Of a stretch of DNA of 64,000 nucleotides, positions 44,886 to 54,517 are shown piece by piece. Position 1 is the first letter of the stretch. The number at the start of each line of letters is the position of its first letter. Under the pieces are notes generated by a model that saw only the letters and a program-made list of their open reading frames with translations, was not told the DNA's origin and did no database searches. Position numbers and translations under genes: made by a program. Source of the DNA: Nocardia iowensis (GTDB lineage: Bacteria; Actinomycetota; Actinomycetes; Mycobacteriales; Mycobacteriaceae); contig NZ_CP078145.1 in assembly GCF_019222765.1 (NCBI RefSeq), positions 7,130,001-7,194,000 of the forward strand, read 5' to 3'.

Positions 44886-46462
44886 TGACAGTCAGCGAAG
44901 AGCAGCCGACAGGCCAGCGGTACCGTTTCCGAACACGGTGGTACGCACTGCTTCTCGGGGGAAGCGCGGCCGCGATCGCCGTCCATGTGACGGTCGATTC
45001 GCGGCTGCTGTCGTTTGTGACGATGGCGGCCATTCTCGCGGGCACGCTCGCCATGATCGGCTTCGGCCTGTGGGCGCACCGTCCGACGCATCCGTTGCCC
45101 TGGTATCTGTTGTCGGCCTCGGCGGTCCTTTCGGCAGCGGGCGCCGCGCTGCGCGACGGGTCCGACCATGCGTTGCATCCGATCGATGACGTGTTCACCC
45201 TGCTCGGCTATCTGGGTGTCGGCCTCGCGGCACTGATCTGGTTGCGCCCGCGCCGAGTCCGCAGCAACAACGACCTGCTGCTCGACTCCGGATTGATCGG
45301 CCTCGGCGCGCTACTCGCGTCCTGGACGTTCCTCATCTCGCCGATCCTGCAGGCGCACGACACCATGCTGAACACCTGGGTGGCGGCGACCTATCCGGTG
45401 TTGGACGCATTGCTGCTGACGCTTGTCGCGCATTCGGTGGCCACCTCGACCCGCTCGGAAACCTCGCTGCGGCTGTTGCACGTCGGGCTGGTCCTGGCGC
45501 TGCTCGGCGATCTCGGCTACAGCCTGGACACGACGGGCTCGGTGACCATCGGCCGCGAGATGCTGATGGCGCCCTTGCTCGCCGCGTACGCGACGGTCGG
45601 TGTCGCGGCGTTGCATCCGACGATGGCAAGTCTCGGAACCCCGCGGCAGATCCACCCGCACCATTCCCGTCAACGCGCCAGCTTCATCGCGGTGGCGTTG
45701 ATCGTGGCCTCGCTGGTGCCGGTGGTCGGCTCCTCGCTCGGCACGCTGGACCGGGTGGTGGTGTCGTCACTGTTCGCGCTGTTGCTCATCGGCGTGCTGG
45801 TGCGCAGCGAGCGCGCCATCGTGCGCAGTTCCCGCAGTGAGCGGCGCGCCCAGTACCAAGCCGATCACGACACCCTCACCGGACTGCTGAACCGATCGGC
45901 CCTGTTGCGCGCGCTGAATCGCAACAGCGAGCGCTGGGCAGAGCAGCCGCTGTGCCTGTTGTTCATCGACCTGGACGGCTTCAAGATGGTCAACGACAGC
46001 TATGGCCACGCGGTCGGCGATGAGCTGATCGCGAACGCCGCCTCGCGCATCCGGCGGGTGGTGCTGCGCGATGATGTGGTCGCGCGGTACGGCGGCGACG
46101 AATTCGTGGTGCTGTCCCCGCTCGGCCGGCCGGAGGCGGCGATGCTCGCCGAGCGGCTGCTCGGGGCGTTCGTCCGGCCGTTCGAGCTGAGTGCGGGCGA
46201 GATACCGATCACCGCGAGCATCGGGATCGCGTGCGGCTGTCCGCGCAGCACCGAGTCCACCGTCTACGACCTGATCAGGGACGCGGATTCGGCCATGTAC
46301 CACGCCAAGGAATACTCACTCGGCTACGCATTCCACGACGATGCGCGGCACGCGTCCGACTCCATGCGGCACCCGTCGAACGACCCGGTGCGGCACCCCG
46401 CCACCGACGCGGGCCGGCGGATCTGGCGCACGAGCCCCAGATCCACCAGCACCGCGGTCTGA
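44885..46462 (+). CDS. Membrane GGDEF protein (diguanylate cyclase)
   Basis: The 525-residue protein has about nine membrane helices in residues 15-320. A GGDEF domain follows (about 345-480: ADHDTLTGLLNRSALLRALN, FIDLDGFKMVNDSYGHAVGD). The signature is intact as YGGDEFV (GGDEF at 403-407), so it should make cyclic di-GMP. The RxxD product-inhibition site is not present at its usual place (LRDD instead). ATG 44885 overlaps the previous stop. The C-terminal tail is His/Arg-rich and disordered. Confidence 0.88.
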   Translation: MTVSEEQPTGQRYRFRTRWYALLLGGSAAAIAVHVTVDSRLLSFVTMAAILAGTLAMIGFGLWAHRPTHPLPWYLLSASAVLSAAGAALRDGSDHALHPIDDVFTLLGYLGVGLAALIWLRPRRVRSNNDLLLDSGLIGLGALLASWTFLISPILQAHDTMLNTWVAATYPVLDALLLTLVAHSVATSTRSETSLRLLHVGLVLALLGDLGYSLDTTGSVTIGREMLMAPLLAAYATVGVAALHPTMASLGTPRQIHPHHSRQRASFIAVALIVASLVPVVGSSLGTLDRVVVSSLFALLLIGVLVRSERAIVRSSRSERRAQYQADHDTLTGLLNRSALLRALNRNSERWAEQPLCLLFIDLDGFKMVNDSYGHAVGDELIANAASRIRRVVLRDDVVARYGGDEFVVLSPLGRPEAAMLAERLLGAFVRPFELSAGEIPITASIGIACGCPRSTESTVYDLIRDADSAMYHAKEYSLGYAFHDDARHASDSMRHPSNDPVRHPATDAGRRIWRTSPRSTSTAV

Positions 46463-46489
46463 TCGAAGCGCACAGCCGCGGCGGTACGC

Positions 46490-47269
46490 CTAGTCGACCA
46501 GCTCGTCGAGCAGCCGCCTGGCCGCCTCCAGCTCGGCCTGCAACTGCTTGACCTTGGCCTCCTGCGCTTCCCGTGCCGCGTCCAGGATGCCTGCCACCAC
46601 GTCGGCCACCTCCGGGTGCAGGATCTTGGCGGCCTGCGCCACGGCGGAACTTGGCACCGCGAGACCGCGCACCGCGCGCTTCTTGCCGCTGACCACGTCG
46701 ACGGACCATTCGCCGTCGGCGGTGCCGGTCAATGTCACGGTGACCTCGGCCGCCTTCGCCTTCGGTCGAGCGGGCGCCTTGGCGGCCTTGGCGGTACCCG
46801 CCGGGGCCGGCTTGGTCGCTGGCGCCTTGTTCGCGCCGCCGTCCTGTTCGTCCGATTCCGGGGTGCTCGCAACGGGTTTCGGGACTACCGGTGGCGGGGC
46901 GACAGAACTAGGGGTGGTCGGTGGCGCAGTGCTCGTCAAGGTCGACGGCTGGGTCACGGGTGATTCCTTCCTGGTTGTCGACTTCGGCTGGGCAGTGGAA
47001 ACGGTCGCCGCCCCTCGGGGCGGCTTGGTCAACGTCACTTCTGTCGGAGAAAAGGACAGTACATCCTTCGATCCGGTGGGCCGGACCTGCAGGAAGTCTC
47101 CGTCGGCCGGGTCGCCGAGGGAGATCACCTTTCCCGACCGTCCTTCCGGCACGCCCACCGCGGCAGCGGTGAACCACACCATGGGCGGGCGGCCCCCGGC
47201 GATATCCGCGGCGATCCGCTGAATCTCGCTGTCCGACAATGGCTTGGGCTTGGTTTTAGGCGACGGCAT
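46490..47269 (-). CDS. DUF6319-like protein with Pro/Ala/Lys-rich middle
   Basis: The 259-residue protein has a conserved N-terminus (LSDSEIQRIAADIAGGRPPM, then GKVISLGDPADGDFLQVRP) as in actinobacterial DUF6319 proteins. A long low-complexity stretch rich in Pro, Ala, Thr and Lys follows (about residues 85-185), then a C-terminal helix (KVKQLQAELEAARRLLDELV) that may be a coiled coil. It is probably cytoplasmic, with unknown function. ATG 47269 is chosen by homology of the start. Confidence 0.65.
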   Translation of the reverse strand: MPSPKTKPKPLSDSEIQRIAADIAGGRPPMVWFTAAAVGVPEGRSGKVISLGDPADGDFLQVRPTGSKDVLSFSPTEVTLTKPPRGAATVSTAQPKSTTRKESPVTQPSTLTSTAPPTTPSSVAPPPVVPKPVASTPESDEQDGGANKAPATKPAPAGTAKAAKAPARPKAKAAEVTVTLTGTADGEWSVDVVSGKKRAVRGLAVPSSAVAQAAKILHPEVADVVAGILDAAREAQEAKVKQLQAELEAARRLLDELVD

Positions 47270-47430
47270 GGTGACTCCGAGCAATATTCGTGGATGGCTG
47301 CGTGCACAGATGATGCCGCACCGCACCGACAGATTCGCAGGCCGCTACGAAATCGAGTCCCAGAACACGATTTCCGGGCGGCCAGCGAATCCGGAGCTAC
47401 ATCCGGCGGACGCACGAATCGCCGCGTCGC

Positions 47431-48060
47431 TCAGGCGTCCGTGACGGGAGCTTGCAGGGCGGGGAACCAAATATCGGTGAGCACCTCGGCGGCGCTCTCG
47501 GCGGAGACATTGATGGTGCCCTGGACGGCCCAGCGGGTGAAGAAGCGCTCGAGTTGGGCGACAAGCAGTTCCACGCGCAGCCGCGCCTCGTCCGCGCGGT
47601 CGGCGGGCCAGCGCGCGAGGTAGGAGGTCATCGCGTTGGGCAGGGCCAGTATTCCGTTGCGGGCGATCTCGCGGAATTCCGGCTCCAGTGCCGTCGCCTC
47701 GTCCCAGGCGGGTAGCAGGTCCTTGTACTCGTGGAACCATTCGATGGCGCGAGTCACCCAGGCGACGAACTCGGCGCGCGAGCCGGTGTCCAGTACCCGA
47801 TCCAGGTCCTCGTAGAAGTGCAGGGCGCTCGGCGCGGTGCTCTGTTCGGCGATCGCGCGCAGCACCTCGAGCTTGCCGGGGAAATGCAGGTAGAAGGTGG
47901 CGCGGCTGCACCCGACGGCGGCGGCGATGTCGTCGACCCGCACCGCGGCGTAGCCACGGGTGCTGAACAGCTCCTTGGCACCGGCCATCAGCCGGGCCCT
48001 GGTCTGCTGTTTCTGCTCGTCCCGCAGGCTGCTGCCCGCCGGATTCGGGTTCGTGCGCAA
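47431..48060 (-). CDS. TetR-family repressor, divergent from mymA-like operon
   Basis: The 209-residue protein has a TetR helix-turn-helix (ARLMAGAKELFSTRGYAAVR, then VDDIAAAVGCSRATFYLHFP) and an all-helical ligand domain. TTG 48060 has GAGGTAG upstream. It is divergent from the monooxygenase at 48295, and CTAGACA palindromes lie between. In M. tuberculosis the corresponding mymA operon is controlled by the AraC-type VirS, so the regulator type differs here. Confidence 0.88.
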   Translation of the reverse strand: MRTNPNPAGSSLRDEQKQQTRARLMAGAKELFSTRGYAAVRVDDIAAAVGCSRATFYLHFPGKLEVLRAIAEQSTAPSALHFYEDLDRVLDTGSRAEFVAWVTRAIEWFHEYKDLLPAWDEATALEPEFREIARNGILALPNAMTSYLARWPADRADEARLRVELLVAQLERFFTRWAVQGTINVSAESAAEVLTDIWFPALQAPVTDA

Positions 48061-48147
48061 CGGCTACCTCTTGTCGGTCGAAAGTTGTGCTGACGTGCGA
48101 CTTTCGCTGAGCAAGTCTACTGATGCCCGCACCATGTACCGCCTTCA

Positions 48148-48183
48148 CTAGACAATACGTCATTAACTAGACACGCTGTCTAG
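48148..48183. promoter_or_regulatory. CTAGACA operator upstream of mymA-like operon
   Basis: CTAGACA (48167-48173) and TGTCTAG (48177-48183) form a perfect palindrome around CGC, and another CTAGACA lies at 48148-48154. The site is between the TetR gene and the monooxygenase and probably binds the TetR protein. Confidence 0.65.
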
Positions 48184-48294
48184 CCAGTGTTACCTTGTTG
48201 CCTACGTCACTCCGGAAGCCCTCGCTCCGGACGGTTCCGGTGCGATCGCACCACCGCAGGCAGGTGACGGCCCGCTCAGCACGAGGACTGTGAA

Positions 48295-49662
48295 TTGACT
48301 CAACGCACTCTGCCCCGGGTATGCGTCATCGGCGCGGGCCCGTCCGGGATCACCGCCGCAAAACGCTTGCAGGACTACGACATTCCGTTCGACGTGTTCG
48401 AGGCCTCGGACGAGGTCGGCGGCAACTGGTATTTCAAGAACCCGAACGGCATGTCGGCCTGCTACCAGTCGCTGCACATCGATACGAGCAAGTTTCGGCT
48501 GGCGTTCGAGGACTACCCCGCACCGGCGGACTGGCCGGATTTCCCGCACCACTCGCAGCTGTTCCAGTACTTCAAGGACTACGTCGACCATTTCGGCTTC
48601 CGGGACAAGATCCTGTTCGACACCAAGGTCACCGCGGCCGAACGGCAGGAGGACGGCCGCTGGCTGGTCACCGCGAGCGATGGGCGCACCCGGAATTACG
48701 ACGTGCTGATCGTCTGCAACGGCCACCACTGGGATCCGCGCACCCCGGACTACCCCGGCGAATTCGACGGCGTGCTGATGCACAGCCACGCCTACAACGA
48801 TCCGTTCGATCCGGTCGATATGCGCGGCAAGAAGATCGTGGTGGTCGGCATGGGCAACTCCGGACTCGATATCGCCTCGGAGCTGTCGCAACGGTTCGTC
48901 GCGGAGAAGCTCACCGTCTCGGCTCGGCGCGGCGTCTGGGTGCTGCCGAAGTACGTGCACGGCAAGGTCGGTGACAAGCAGAGCGTCCCCGCGTGGATTC
49001 CGCGCAAGGTCAGCTTGAAACTCAAGCAGCGCTTCGTCCGAAAGTTCCGCGGCGACATGGAGTTCTACGGCCTGCCCAAACCCGATCATCGGCCGTTCGA
49101 GGCACATCCGTCGGCCAGCGAGGAATTCCTGCACCGTGCGGGGTGCGGTGATATCGCGTTCAAGCCCGCCATCACGGCGCTGGAAGGCCCGCGCGTGCGC
49201 TTTGCCGACGGCAGCACCGAGGAGGTGGACGTGATCGTCTGCGCCACCGGATATCACATCAGCTTCCCGTTCTTCTCGGATCCGAAGCTGGTGCCGGACG
49301 AGCACAATCGCATGCCGCTGTTCAAGCAGATGATGAAGCCCGGCGTGGACAACCTGTTCTTCCTCGGTTTGGCGCAACCGCTGCCGACGCTGGTGAATTT
49401 CGCCGAGCAGCAGAGCAAGTTGGTCGCCGCCTACCTGACGGGCAAGTACCTGCCGCCTTCGGAGGAGGAGATGAACGCGGAGATCCGCGCGGCCGAGCAG
49501 CGCAGGACCGGCCGCTACTACGACTCGCCGCGGCACACCATCCAGATCGAGTTCGAGCCGTACGTCCGCGATATGCACAAGGAAATGGCCAGGGGTGCGA
49601 AGCGCGCCGCCGCGAACGGCTATGCCCTGCCGGTGCCCGCCAGGGCGCTCGAGAACGTGTGA
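48295..49662 (+). CDS. Flavin-containing monooxygenase, MymA-like
   Basis: The 455-residue protein has the FAD loop GAGPSG (13-18), the NADPH loop VVVGMGNSGLD near 180-190, and the class B monooxygenase motif F-x-G-x-x-x-H as FDGVLMHSHAY (157-167). Such enzymes insert oxygen into ketones or oxidise N and S. Its position ahead of an esterase, alcohol dehydrogenase and acyl ligase is like mycobacterial mymA. TTG 48295 is the only fitting start. It is the first gene of the operon, under the TetR operator. Confidence 0.87.
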   Translation: MTQRTLPRVCVIGAGPSGITAAKRLQDYDIPFDVFEASDEVGGNWYFKNPNGMSACYQSLHIDTSKFRLAFEDYPAPADWPDFPHHSQLFQYFKDYVDHFGFRDKILFDTKVTAAERQEDGRWLVTASDGRTRNYDVLIVCNGHHWDPRTPDYPGEFDGVLMHSHAYNDPFDPVDMRGKKIVVVGMGNSGLDIASELSQRFVAEKLTVSARRGVWVLPKYVHGKVGDKQSVPAWIPRKVSLKLKQRFVRKFRGDMEFYGLPKPDHRPFEAHPSASEEFLHRAGCGDIAFKPAITALEGPRVRFADGSTEEVDVIVCATGYHISFPFFSDPKLVPDEHNRMPLFKQMMKPGVDNLFFLGLAQPLPTLVNFAEQQSKLVAAYLTGKYLPPSEEEMNAEIRAAEQRRTGRYYDSPRHTIQIEFEPYVRDMHKEMARGAKRAAANGYALPVPARALENV

Positions 49663-49672
49663 GGGACAGACG

Positions 49673-50830
49673 ATGACGATCTCGGGATTCTGTGCCGACC
49701 AATTCGCGGACGTACGGGAAGAATTGGCGAACCAGCTGGCCGCGGGCGAGGAACTCGGCGCGGCGATCTGCGTGACGGTCGACGGCGAACCGGTCGTCGA
49801 CATCTGGGGCGGGCACCGCGATATCGAGCGAACCGCGCCGTGGACCGAGGACACCTTGGTCAATGTGTTCTCGATCAGCAAGACGATGACCGCGCTGTCC
49901 GCGCTGCTCCTGGTCGACCGCGGCGAGCTGGACGTGCGGCAGAAGGTCGCGCACTACTGGCCGGAATTCGCGGCGAACGGCAAGGGCGACATCGAGATTC
50001 GGCAGGTGCTCGGGCACACGTCCGGCGTGTCCGGCTGGGAACGGCCGATCGAGCTGGCCGACATCTACGACACCGAAGCGGCGAGTGCCCGGCTCGGGGC
50101 CCAGCCGCCGTGGTGGGAACCGGGCACCGCATCGGGCTATCACGCCCTCAACTACGGACACCTGGTCGGCGAACTGATCCGCCGGATCACCGGCCGCACC
50201 CTCGGGCAGTTCTTCGCCGAGGAACTCGCCGGTCCGCTGGGCGCGGACTTCCACATCGGCACCGCGCCCGAACAGCACCACCGCATCGCACCGCTGGTCC
50301 CGCCGCCGATGCTGGAGTTCGACATGGCCCTGCTCGATCAGGAGTCCATCCTGGTCAAGACCCTCACCAGTCCCCTGCTCGATATCAACGAGGCCAACAG
50401 CACCGAGTGGCGGCAGGCCGAGATCGGCGCGGTGAACGGCCACGGCAATGCCCGTTCGGTGGCGAAGATCCAGTCCTTGGTCGCGTGTGGCGGCGAGCTC
50501 GGTGGCCGAAGGTTGTTGTCGGAGCAGACGATCGACCTGATCTTCGAGCAGCAGTCCGACGGCGCCGATCTGGCGCTGCTGTTGCCGCTGCGCTTCGGCA
50601 TCGGCTACGGGCTGCCGCAGCGACAGACCGCGCCCCAGGTACCCGACGGCCGCGTCTGCTGGTGGGCCGGGCTCGGCGGCGCCATCGTCGTCAACGACCT
50701 GGAGCACCGAGTCACCTTCGCCTACACCATGAACAAGATGGCGCCTGGCCTGATCGGCTCCGCCCGCGCCGACGCCTATTTGCAGGCCGTGTTCAGCGTG
50801 GTGCGAGCCGGGGCGAGGGTCAACACCTGA
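49673..50830 (+). CDS. Family VIII-type esterase (beta-lactamase fold)
   Basis: The 385-residue protein has the nucleophile motif SISK at residues 67-70 and a Y-x-x/N region SGYHALNYGHLVGELIRRIT typical of family VIII esterases (EstB-like) rather than true beta-lactamases. It lacks a signal peptide. ATG 49673 has GAGGGA upstream; its stop overlaps the next start (TGATG). In the operon it may cleave esters made by the monooxygenase. The mycobacterial operon has an unrelated lipase there. Confidence 0.85.
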   Translation: MTISGFCADQFADVREELANQLAAGEELGAAICVTVDGEPVVDIWGGHRDIERTAPWTEDTLVNVFSISKTMTALSALLLVDRGELDVRQKVAHYWPEFAANGKGDIEIRQVLGHTSGVSGWERPIELADIYDTEAASARLGAQPPWWEPGTASGYHALNYGHLVGELIRRITGRTLGQFFAEELAGPLGADFHIGTAPEQHHRIAPLVPPPMLEFDMALLDQESILVKTLTSPLLDINEANSTEWRQAEIGAVNGHGNARSVAKIQSLVACGGELGGRRLLSEQTIDLIFEQQSDGADLALLLPLRFGIGYGLPQRQTAPQVPDGRVCWWAGLGGAIVVNDLEHRVTFAYTMNKMAPGLIGSARADAYLQAVFSVVRAGARVNT

Positions 50831-51870
50831 TGCGGGCATTGCAACTCACCGAGCCCGGCGTGCTCGAGCTACGCGAGGTGCCGATTCCGGAGATCGGCCC
50901 GACCGACCTGCTGCTGCGGGTCGGCGCGGCGGGGATCTGCCATTCCGATCTCCATGTGCTGCACCTGCCGTTCCGCATCCGCGACGAGCCGATGACCCTC
51001 GGGCATGAGGTCGCGGGCACCATCGAGGCGATCGGCGCCGAGGTCGACGGCCGCTCCATCGGTGACCGCGGCATCGTCTACCTGTGCTGGTCGTGCGGCG
51101 CGTGCCGGGAGTGCGTGCGCGGCAACGAGAACGTCTGCCTGGCCGCGGGACGCACCGCGATGCCACCGTGCCCAGGACTCGGCCCGGACGGCGGCATGGC
51201 CGAGTACATCCGCGTTCCGGCAAGCTCTTTCGTGCCGATCGGTGATCTCGACTTCGGGCAGGCGGCGCCGCTCGCGGATGCGGCACTGACCAGCTATCAC
51301 GCGATTCGTGGTGCGCGCGAACACCTTCGGCCCGGCTCGGTCGCGGTGGTGATCGGCATCGGCGGACTCGGCCATGTCGCGGTGCAGATCCTCGCCGCGA
51401 CCAGTGCGACCCGAGTGCTCGCGGTCGACGTCCGCGCGGACAAGCTCGACCTGGCCGCTCGGTGCGGCGCGGCGGAAGGCCTGCTCGCGGGCCCGGACAC
51501 CGCACGCCACATCCTCGAGCGCACCGACGGACGCGGCGCGGACGCGGTGTTCGATTTCGTCGGTGTCGACCAGACCGCCACCCTCGCCGTGGAATCGGTG
51601 GCCCCGAACGGGGCCTACCGGATGATCGGCCTCGGCGGCGGCGCACCGGAGATCACGGCGGGTCCGGCGGGCGGGCCGGGGTGGCCGTGGGGCGCCTCGA
51701 TCCGAAAGTCATACGGCGGCACCAAATCCGATCTGATCGAGTCCGTCGCGCTGGCCCATTCCGGCAAGCTCAGGATCGAGATCGAGCGCTATGACCTGGC
51801 GGCGGGCCGCGAGGCGCTAGACCGGTTGGAGCGCGGTCTGGTCACCGGCCGCGCGGTATTGGTTCCGTAG
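50830..51870 (+). CDS. Zinc-dependent alcohol dehydrogenase, AdhD-like
   Basis: The 346-residue protein has catalytic zinc ligands C37 and H59-E60 (GICHSDLH, TLGHE), structural zinc cysteines 89, 92, 95 and 103 (CGACRECVRGNENVC), and the NAD loop GIGGLGHVAVQ. It oxidises an alcohol to an aldehyde. It starts in the stop codon of the esterase gene and is followed by an acyl ligase 17 bp later. It corresponds to adhD in the mycobacterial mymA operon. Confidence 0.9.
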   Translation: MRALQLTEPGVLELREVPIPEIGPTDLLLRVGAAGICHSDLHVLHLPFRIRDEPMTLGHEVAGTIEAIGAEVDGRSIGDRGIVYLCWSCGACRECVRGNENVCLAAGRTAMPPCPGLGPDGGMAEYIRVPASSFVPIGDLDFGQAAPLADAALTSYHAIRGAREHLRPGSVAVVIGIGGLGHVAVQILAATSATRVLAVDVRADKLDLAARCGAAEGLLAGPDTARHILERTDGRGADAVFDFVGVDQTATLAVESVAPNGAYRMIGLGGGAPEITAGPAGGPGWPWGASIRKSYGGTKSDLIESVALAHSGKLRIEIERYDLAAGREALDRLERGLVTGRAVLVP

Positions 51871-51887
51871 ATGAGGAAGTGCGGTAG

Positions 51888-53537
51888 ATGACAGAGCCTT
51901 TCGACGCGCAGGCGTTCGCCGCCGCCGCGGCGGCCCGGCTGACCGGTCCCGGCGGGCGGTTCGAGATGGTGGTCGAGGATGTGCTCGGCGCACCGTTGCC
52001 GGTACTGCGGGATCGGCAGAAGTCGCTCGGCGCGGTCCTGGCCGCATCGACCACCTGGGGTGATCGCGACTACCTCGTCACCGAAGATCGCCGGATGTCG
52101 TTCACCGCCCACGCGGCGGCGGTGGGTGCGCTGGCCAGGGCGCTGCGCGACCGGTACGGCATCGAAAAGGGCGACCGGATCGGCATTCTGGCCGCGAACA
52201 CCCCCGAATGGGTCATGACGTTCTGGGCGGCACAATGCCTCGGTGCGATCGCGGTGGGGTACAACGCATGGTGGACGCCCCGCGAAATCGCCTACGGTGT
52301 CGCGCACACCCGGCCCGCCGTGCTCGTCGTCGACGCGAAACGCGCGGCGCTGCTGGCAGAACTGGATATCCGCGTACCGGTACTGACAATGGCGGACGAA
52401 CTGCCCGCGCTGATCACCGAATTCGGGGCAGGGGCACTCCCGCTCGCGCAGGTGGATGAGGATGATCCCGCTGTCATCCTCTACACCAGTGGGACCAGTG
52501 GACGGCCGAAAGGCGCGGTGCACTCGCATCGAAACCTGGTGGCGGTCATCGGCTATCACCTGTTCAACGACGCGCTGACCGCCGAGTTCACCGGCGCGAC
52601 CCAGGTGCCGAGCGGACGCCGGTTCCTGCTCACCTCCCCGTTGTTCCACATCGCCAGCCTGCACAATCTGGTGGTGCCTCGGCTGGTGACGGGCGATGCC
52701 GCGGTGCTCTATCAGGGCTCGTTCGATGCCGACCGGGTGTTGCGCCTCATCGAACGCGAACGGATCACCAACTGGGGCGCGATGCCGACCATGGCCACCC
52801 GCCTGCTCGAGCAGGACCTGTCCCGGTACGACCTGTCCTCGCTGAACTCGTTCTCGCTGAACTCGGCGCCGTCCTCGGCGGCGCTGCAAAACCAACTGCG
52901 CGAACAACTTCCGGTGGCCCGTACCGCACTTGTCACCAGCTACGGGCTCACCGAGTGCAGCACGGCCGCCACCCTCGCGAGCCCCGCCGAGCTCGCGGCA
53001 TTCCCGGATACGGTGGGACGCCCCGTCATCGGGGTCGCCGTCGAGGTCCGCGACAGCGCGGGCAACCCCGTCCCGGACGGCACGGAAGGCGAGATCTGCG
53101 TCCGCGGTCCGTACGTGATGCTCGGCTACTGGGACGACGAGGCGGCGACCGCGGCGGCCATCACCAGGGATCGGTGGCTGCGTACCGGCGATATCGGCGT
53201 GCTGACCGACGGCAGGCTGCGATTGTCCGGGCGGCGCTCGGATCTCATCCTGCGTGGCGGTGAGAACGTCTACCCCACCGAGATCGAACAGTGCCTGGAG
53301 GAACACCCGGCGGTGCGCGAGTGCGCGGTCGTCGGCGTGCCGGACGCCGATCTCGGCCAACAGGTTGCCGCCCTGGTTGTGGTCGAAAATTTCTCGGCGA
53401 CAACCGAAGACGAGCTGCGCGCCTTCATGGCGGAACGGATCGCCTACTACAAGGTGCCCGCCCGCTGGCGGCTCACGACCACGGCGCTCCCGCGCAACGC
53501 GACCGGCAAGGTGGTGCGGGCGGGCCTCGAGGTGTGA
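51888..53537 (+). CDS. Acyl-CoA ligase, FadD13-like
   Basis: The 549-residue enzyme has the adenylation motifs: [26 protein letters not shown], the hinge region [20 protein letters not shown] and the catalytic Lys in [11 protein letters not shown]. It should activate an acid with ATP and CoA. It is the last gene of the operon, as fadD13 is in the mycobacterial mymA operon. The acyl substrate is unknown. ATG 51888 with GGTAGATG, weak; the neighbouring GTAG could mark the site. Confidence 0.87.
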   Translation: MTEPFDAQAFAAAAAARLTGPGGRFEMVVEDVLGAPLPVLRDRQKSLGAVLAASTTWGDRDYLVTEDRRMSFTAHAAAVGALARALRDRYGIEKGDRIGILAANTPEWVMTFWAAQCLGAIAVGYNAWWTPREIAYGVAHTRPAVLVVDAKRAALLAELDIRVPVLTMADELPALITEFGAGALPLAQVDEDDPAVILYTSGTSGRPKGAVHSHRNLVAVIGYHLFNDALTAEFTGATQVPSGRRFLLTSPLFHIASLHNLVVPRLVTGDAAVLYQGSFDADRVLRLIERERITNWGAMPTMATRLLEQDLSRYDLSSLNSFSLNSAPSSAALQNQLREQLPVARTALVTSYGLTECSTAATLASPAELAAFPDTVGRPVIGVAVEVRDSAGNPVPDGTEGEICVRGPYVMLGYWDDEAATAAAITRDRWLRTGDIGVLTDGRLRLSGRRSDLILRGGENVYPTEIEQCLEEHPAVRECAVVGVPDADLGQQVAALVVVENFSATTEDELRAFMAERIAYYKVPARWRLTTTALPRNATGKVVRAGLEV

Positions 53538-53650
53538 ACGCCTCAACGCGTCCCGGTAGCGCTGAACTCCCAGCTCACCGTTGACGAGGCCCGTAAAATT
53601 GCCAGTGGATCGGTGCGACATGTTCGCCCGGCCGCTCGCAAGGAGTCAAT

Positions 53651-54508
53651 GTGGACGTATTCGAGCACCAGGGCAGGGCTGTGGCCTTCGACCGCGCCGG
53701 TAGCGGCGCGCCGGTGGTATTCCTGCACAACGCGGGCACCCAGCGCCATATCTGGGACGACCAGGTGTCGGCGTTGCAGCGCGACCACGAGGTGTTCGCT
53801 CTCGACCTCCCCGGTTACGGACAGTCCGAGCAGCCCGCCGACGGCTATCGCCTCGCCGACTATGTGCGCATGCTCGGTGCCTTCCTGGCTGCCCATCGGC
53901 TCGCCGACGTGGTCCTGGTCGGCAATTGCCTCGGCAGCGCCACCTCCTTGGGCTACGCGATGGAGCATCCGGACCGGGTCAGTGCTCTCGTCCTGATCAA
54001 CCCGCTGACCTGGGACACCGTCAGCTCAGGGCAGTCGGCCGGGCTGGCTTGGGCGGACGCCAGGCTTCCCCTGGCGCCGCTGGCCCGCAGGCTCGCGCTG
54101 CCCGGCCCGGCCGTCTCGCTGATCGTCGGAAACCAGCTCGGTGCCCGCGGTCGCCGCCAGGATCTGCAGCACTCCCCTCGGCTGCGCGCCCACTGGTCCG
54201 ACCGCGGCCGCCTACAGGCGCTACACGGCTTGGTCCAGGACTTCCCCGCCTACGCCGCCTTCGACAGGTTCACGCCGCCGCCCGGCTTCCCACCGATCTG
54301 CACGCTCTGGGGGCAGCAGAACCGCATCCTCTCGGCGCGCGCCGGCGCCCGCCTCGCGCGCAGGCTGCACGCGCACCCGGCCGTGGAGCTGCCCGACTGC
54401 GGCCACCTGCCGATGGTCGAGGATCCGGACAAGGTCACCGCCGTCATCACCGATTTCTTGGCGACGACCGGCCGGGCCCACGTCCCGAAGGCCGTCGGCG
54501 GATCCTGA
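53651..54508 (+). CDS. Alpha/beta hydrolase
   Basis: The 285-residue protein has HNAGTQRHIWDDQV as the oxyanion region, the nucleophile elbow GNCLGSA (Cys replaces the usual first variable residue), and a late DCGHLPMVEDP with the catalytic His. GTG 53651 has AAGGAGTC upstream. It lies 113 bp after the mymA-like operon on the same strand and could be read from it, or be separate. The nucleophile position is occupied by Cys, so the catalytic residue may be Cys rather than Ser. Confidence 0.82.
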   Translation: MDVFEHQGRAVAFDRAGSGAPVVFLHNAGTQRHIWDDQVSALQRDHEVFALDLPGYGQSEQPADGYRLADYVRMLGAFLAAHRLADVVLVGNCLGSATSLGYAMEHPDRVSALVLINPLTWDTVSSGQSAGLAWADARLPLAPLARRLALPGPAVSLIVGNQLGARGRRQDLQHSPRLRAHWSDRGRLQALHGLVQDFPAYAAFDRFTPPPGFPPICTLWGQQNRILSARAGARLARRLHAHPAVELPDCGHLPMVEDPDKVTAVITDFLATTGRAHVPKAVGGS

Positions 54509-54517
54509 GGGCTCGGC

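Noticed and set aside
51789..53621. 610-codon minus-strand frame opposite the FadD13-like gene
   Set aside because: It lies wholly on the complement of an adenylation enzyme with all motifs. The translation is Arg/His/Gly-rich without a fold.
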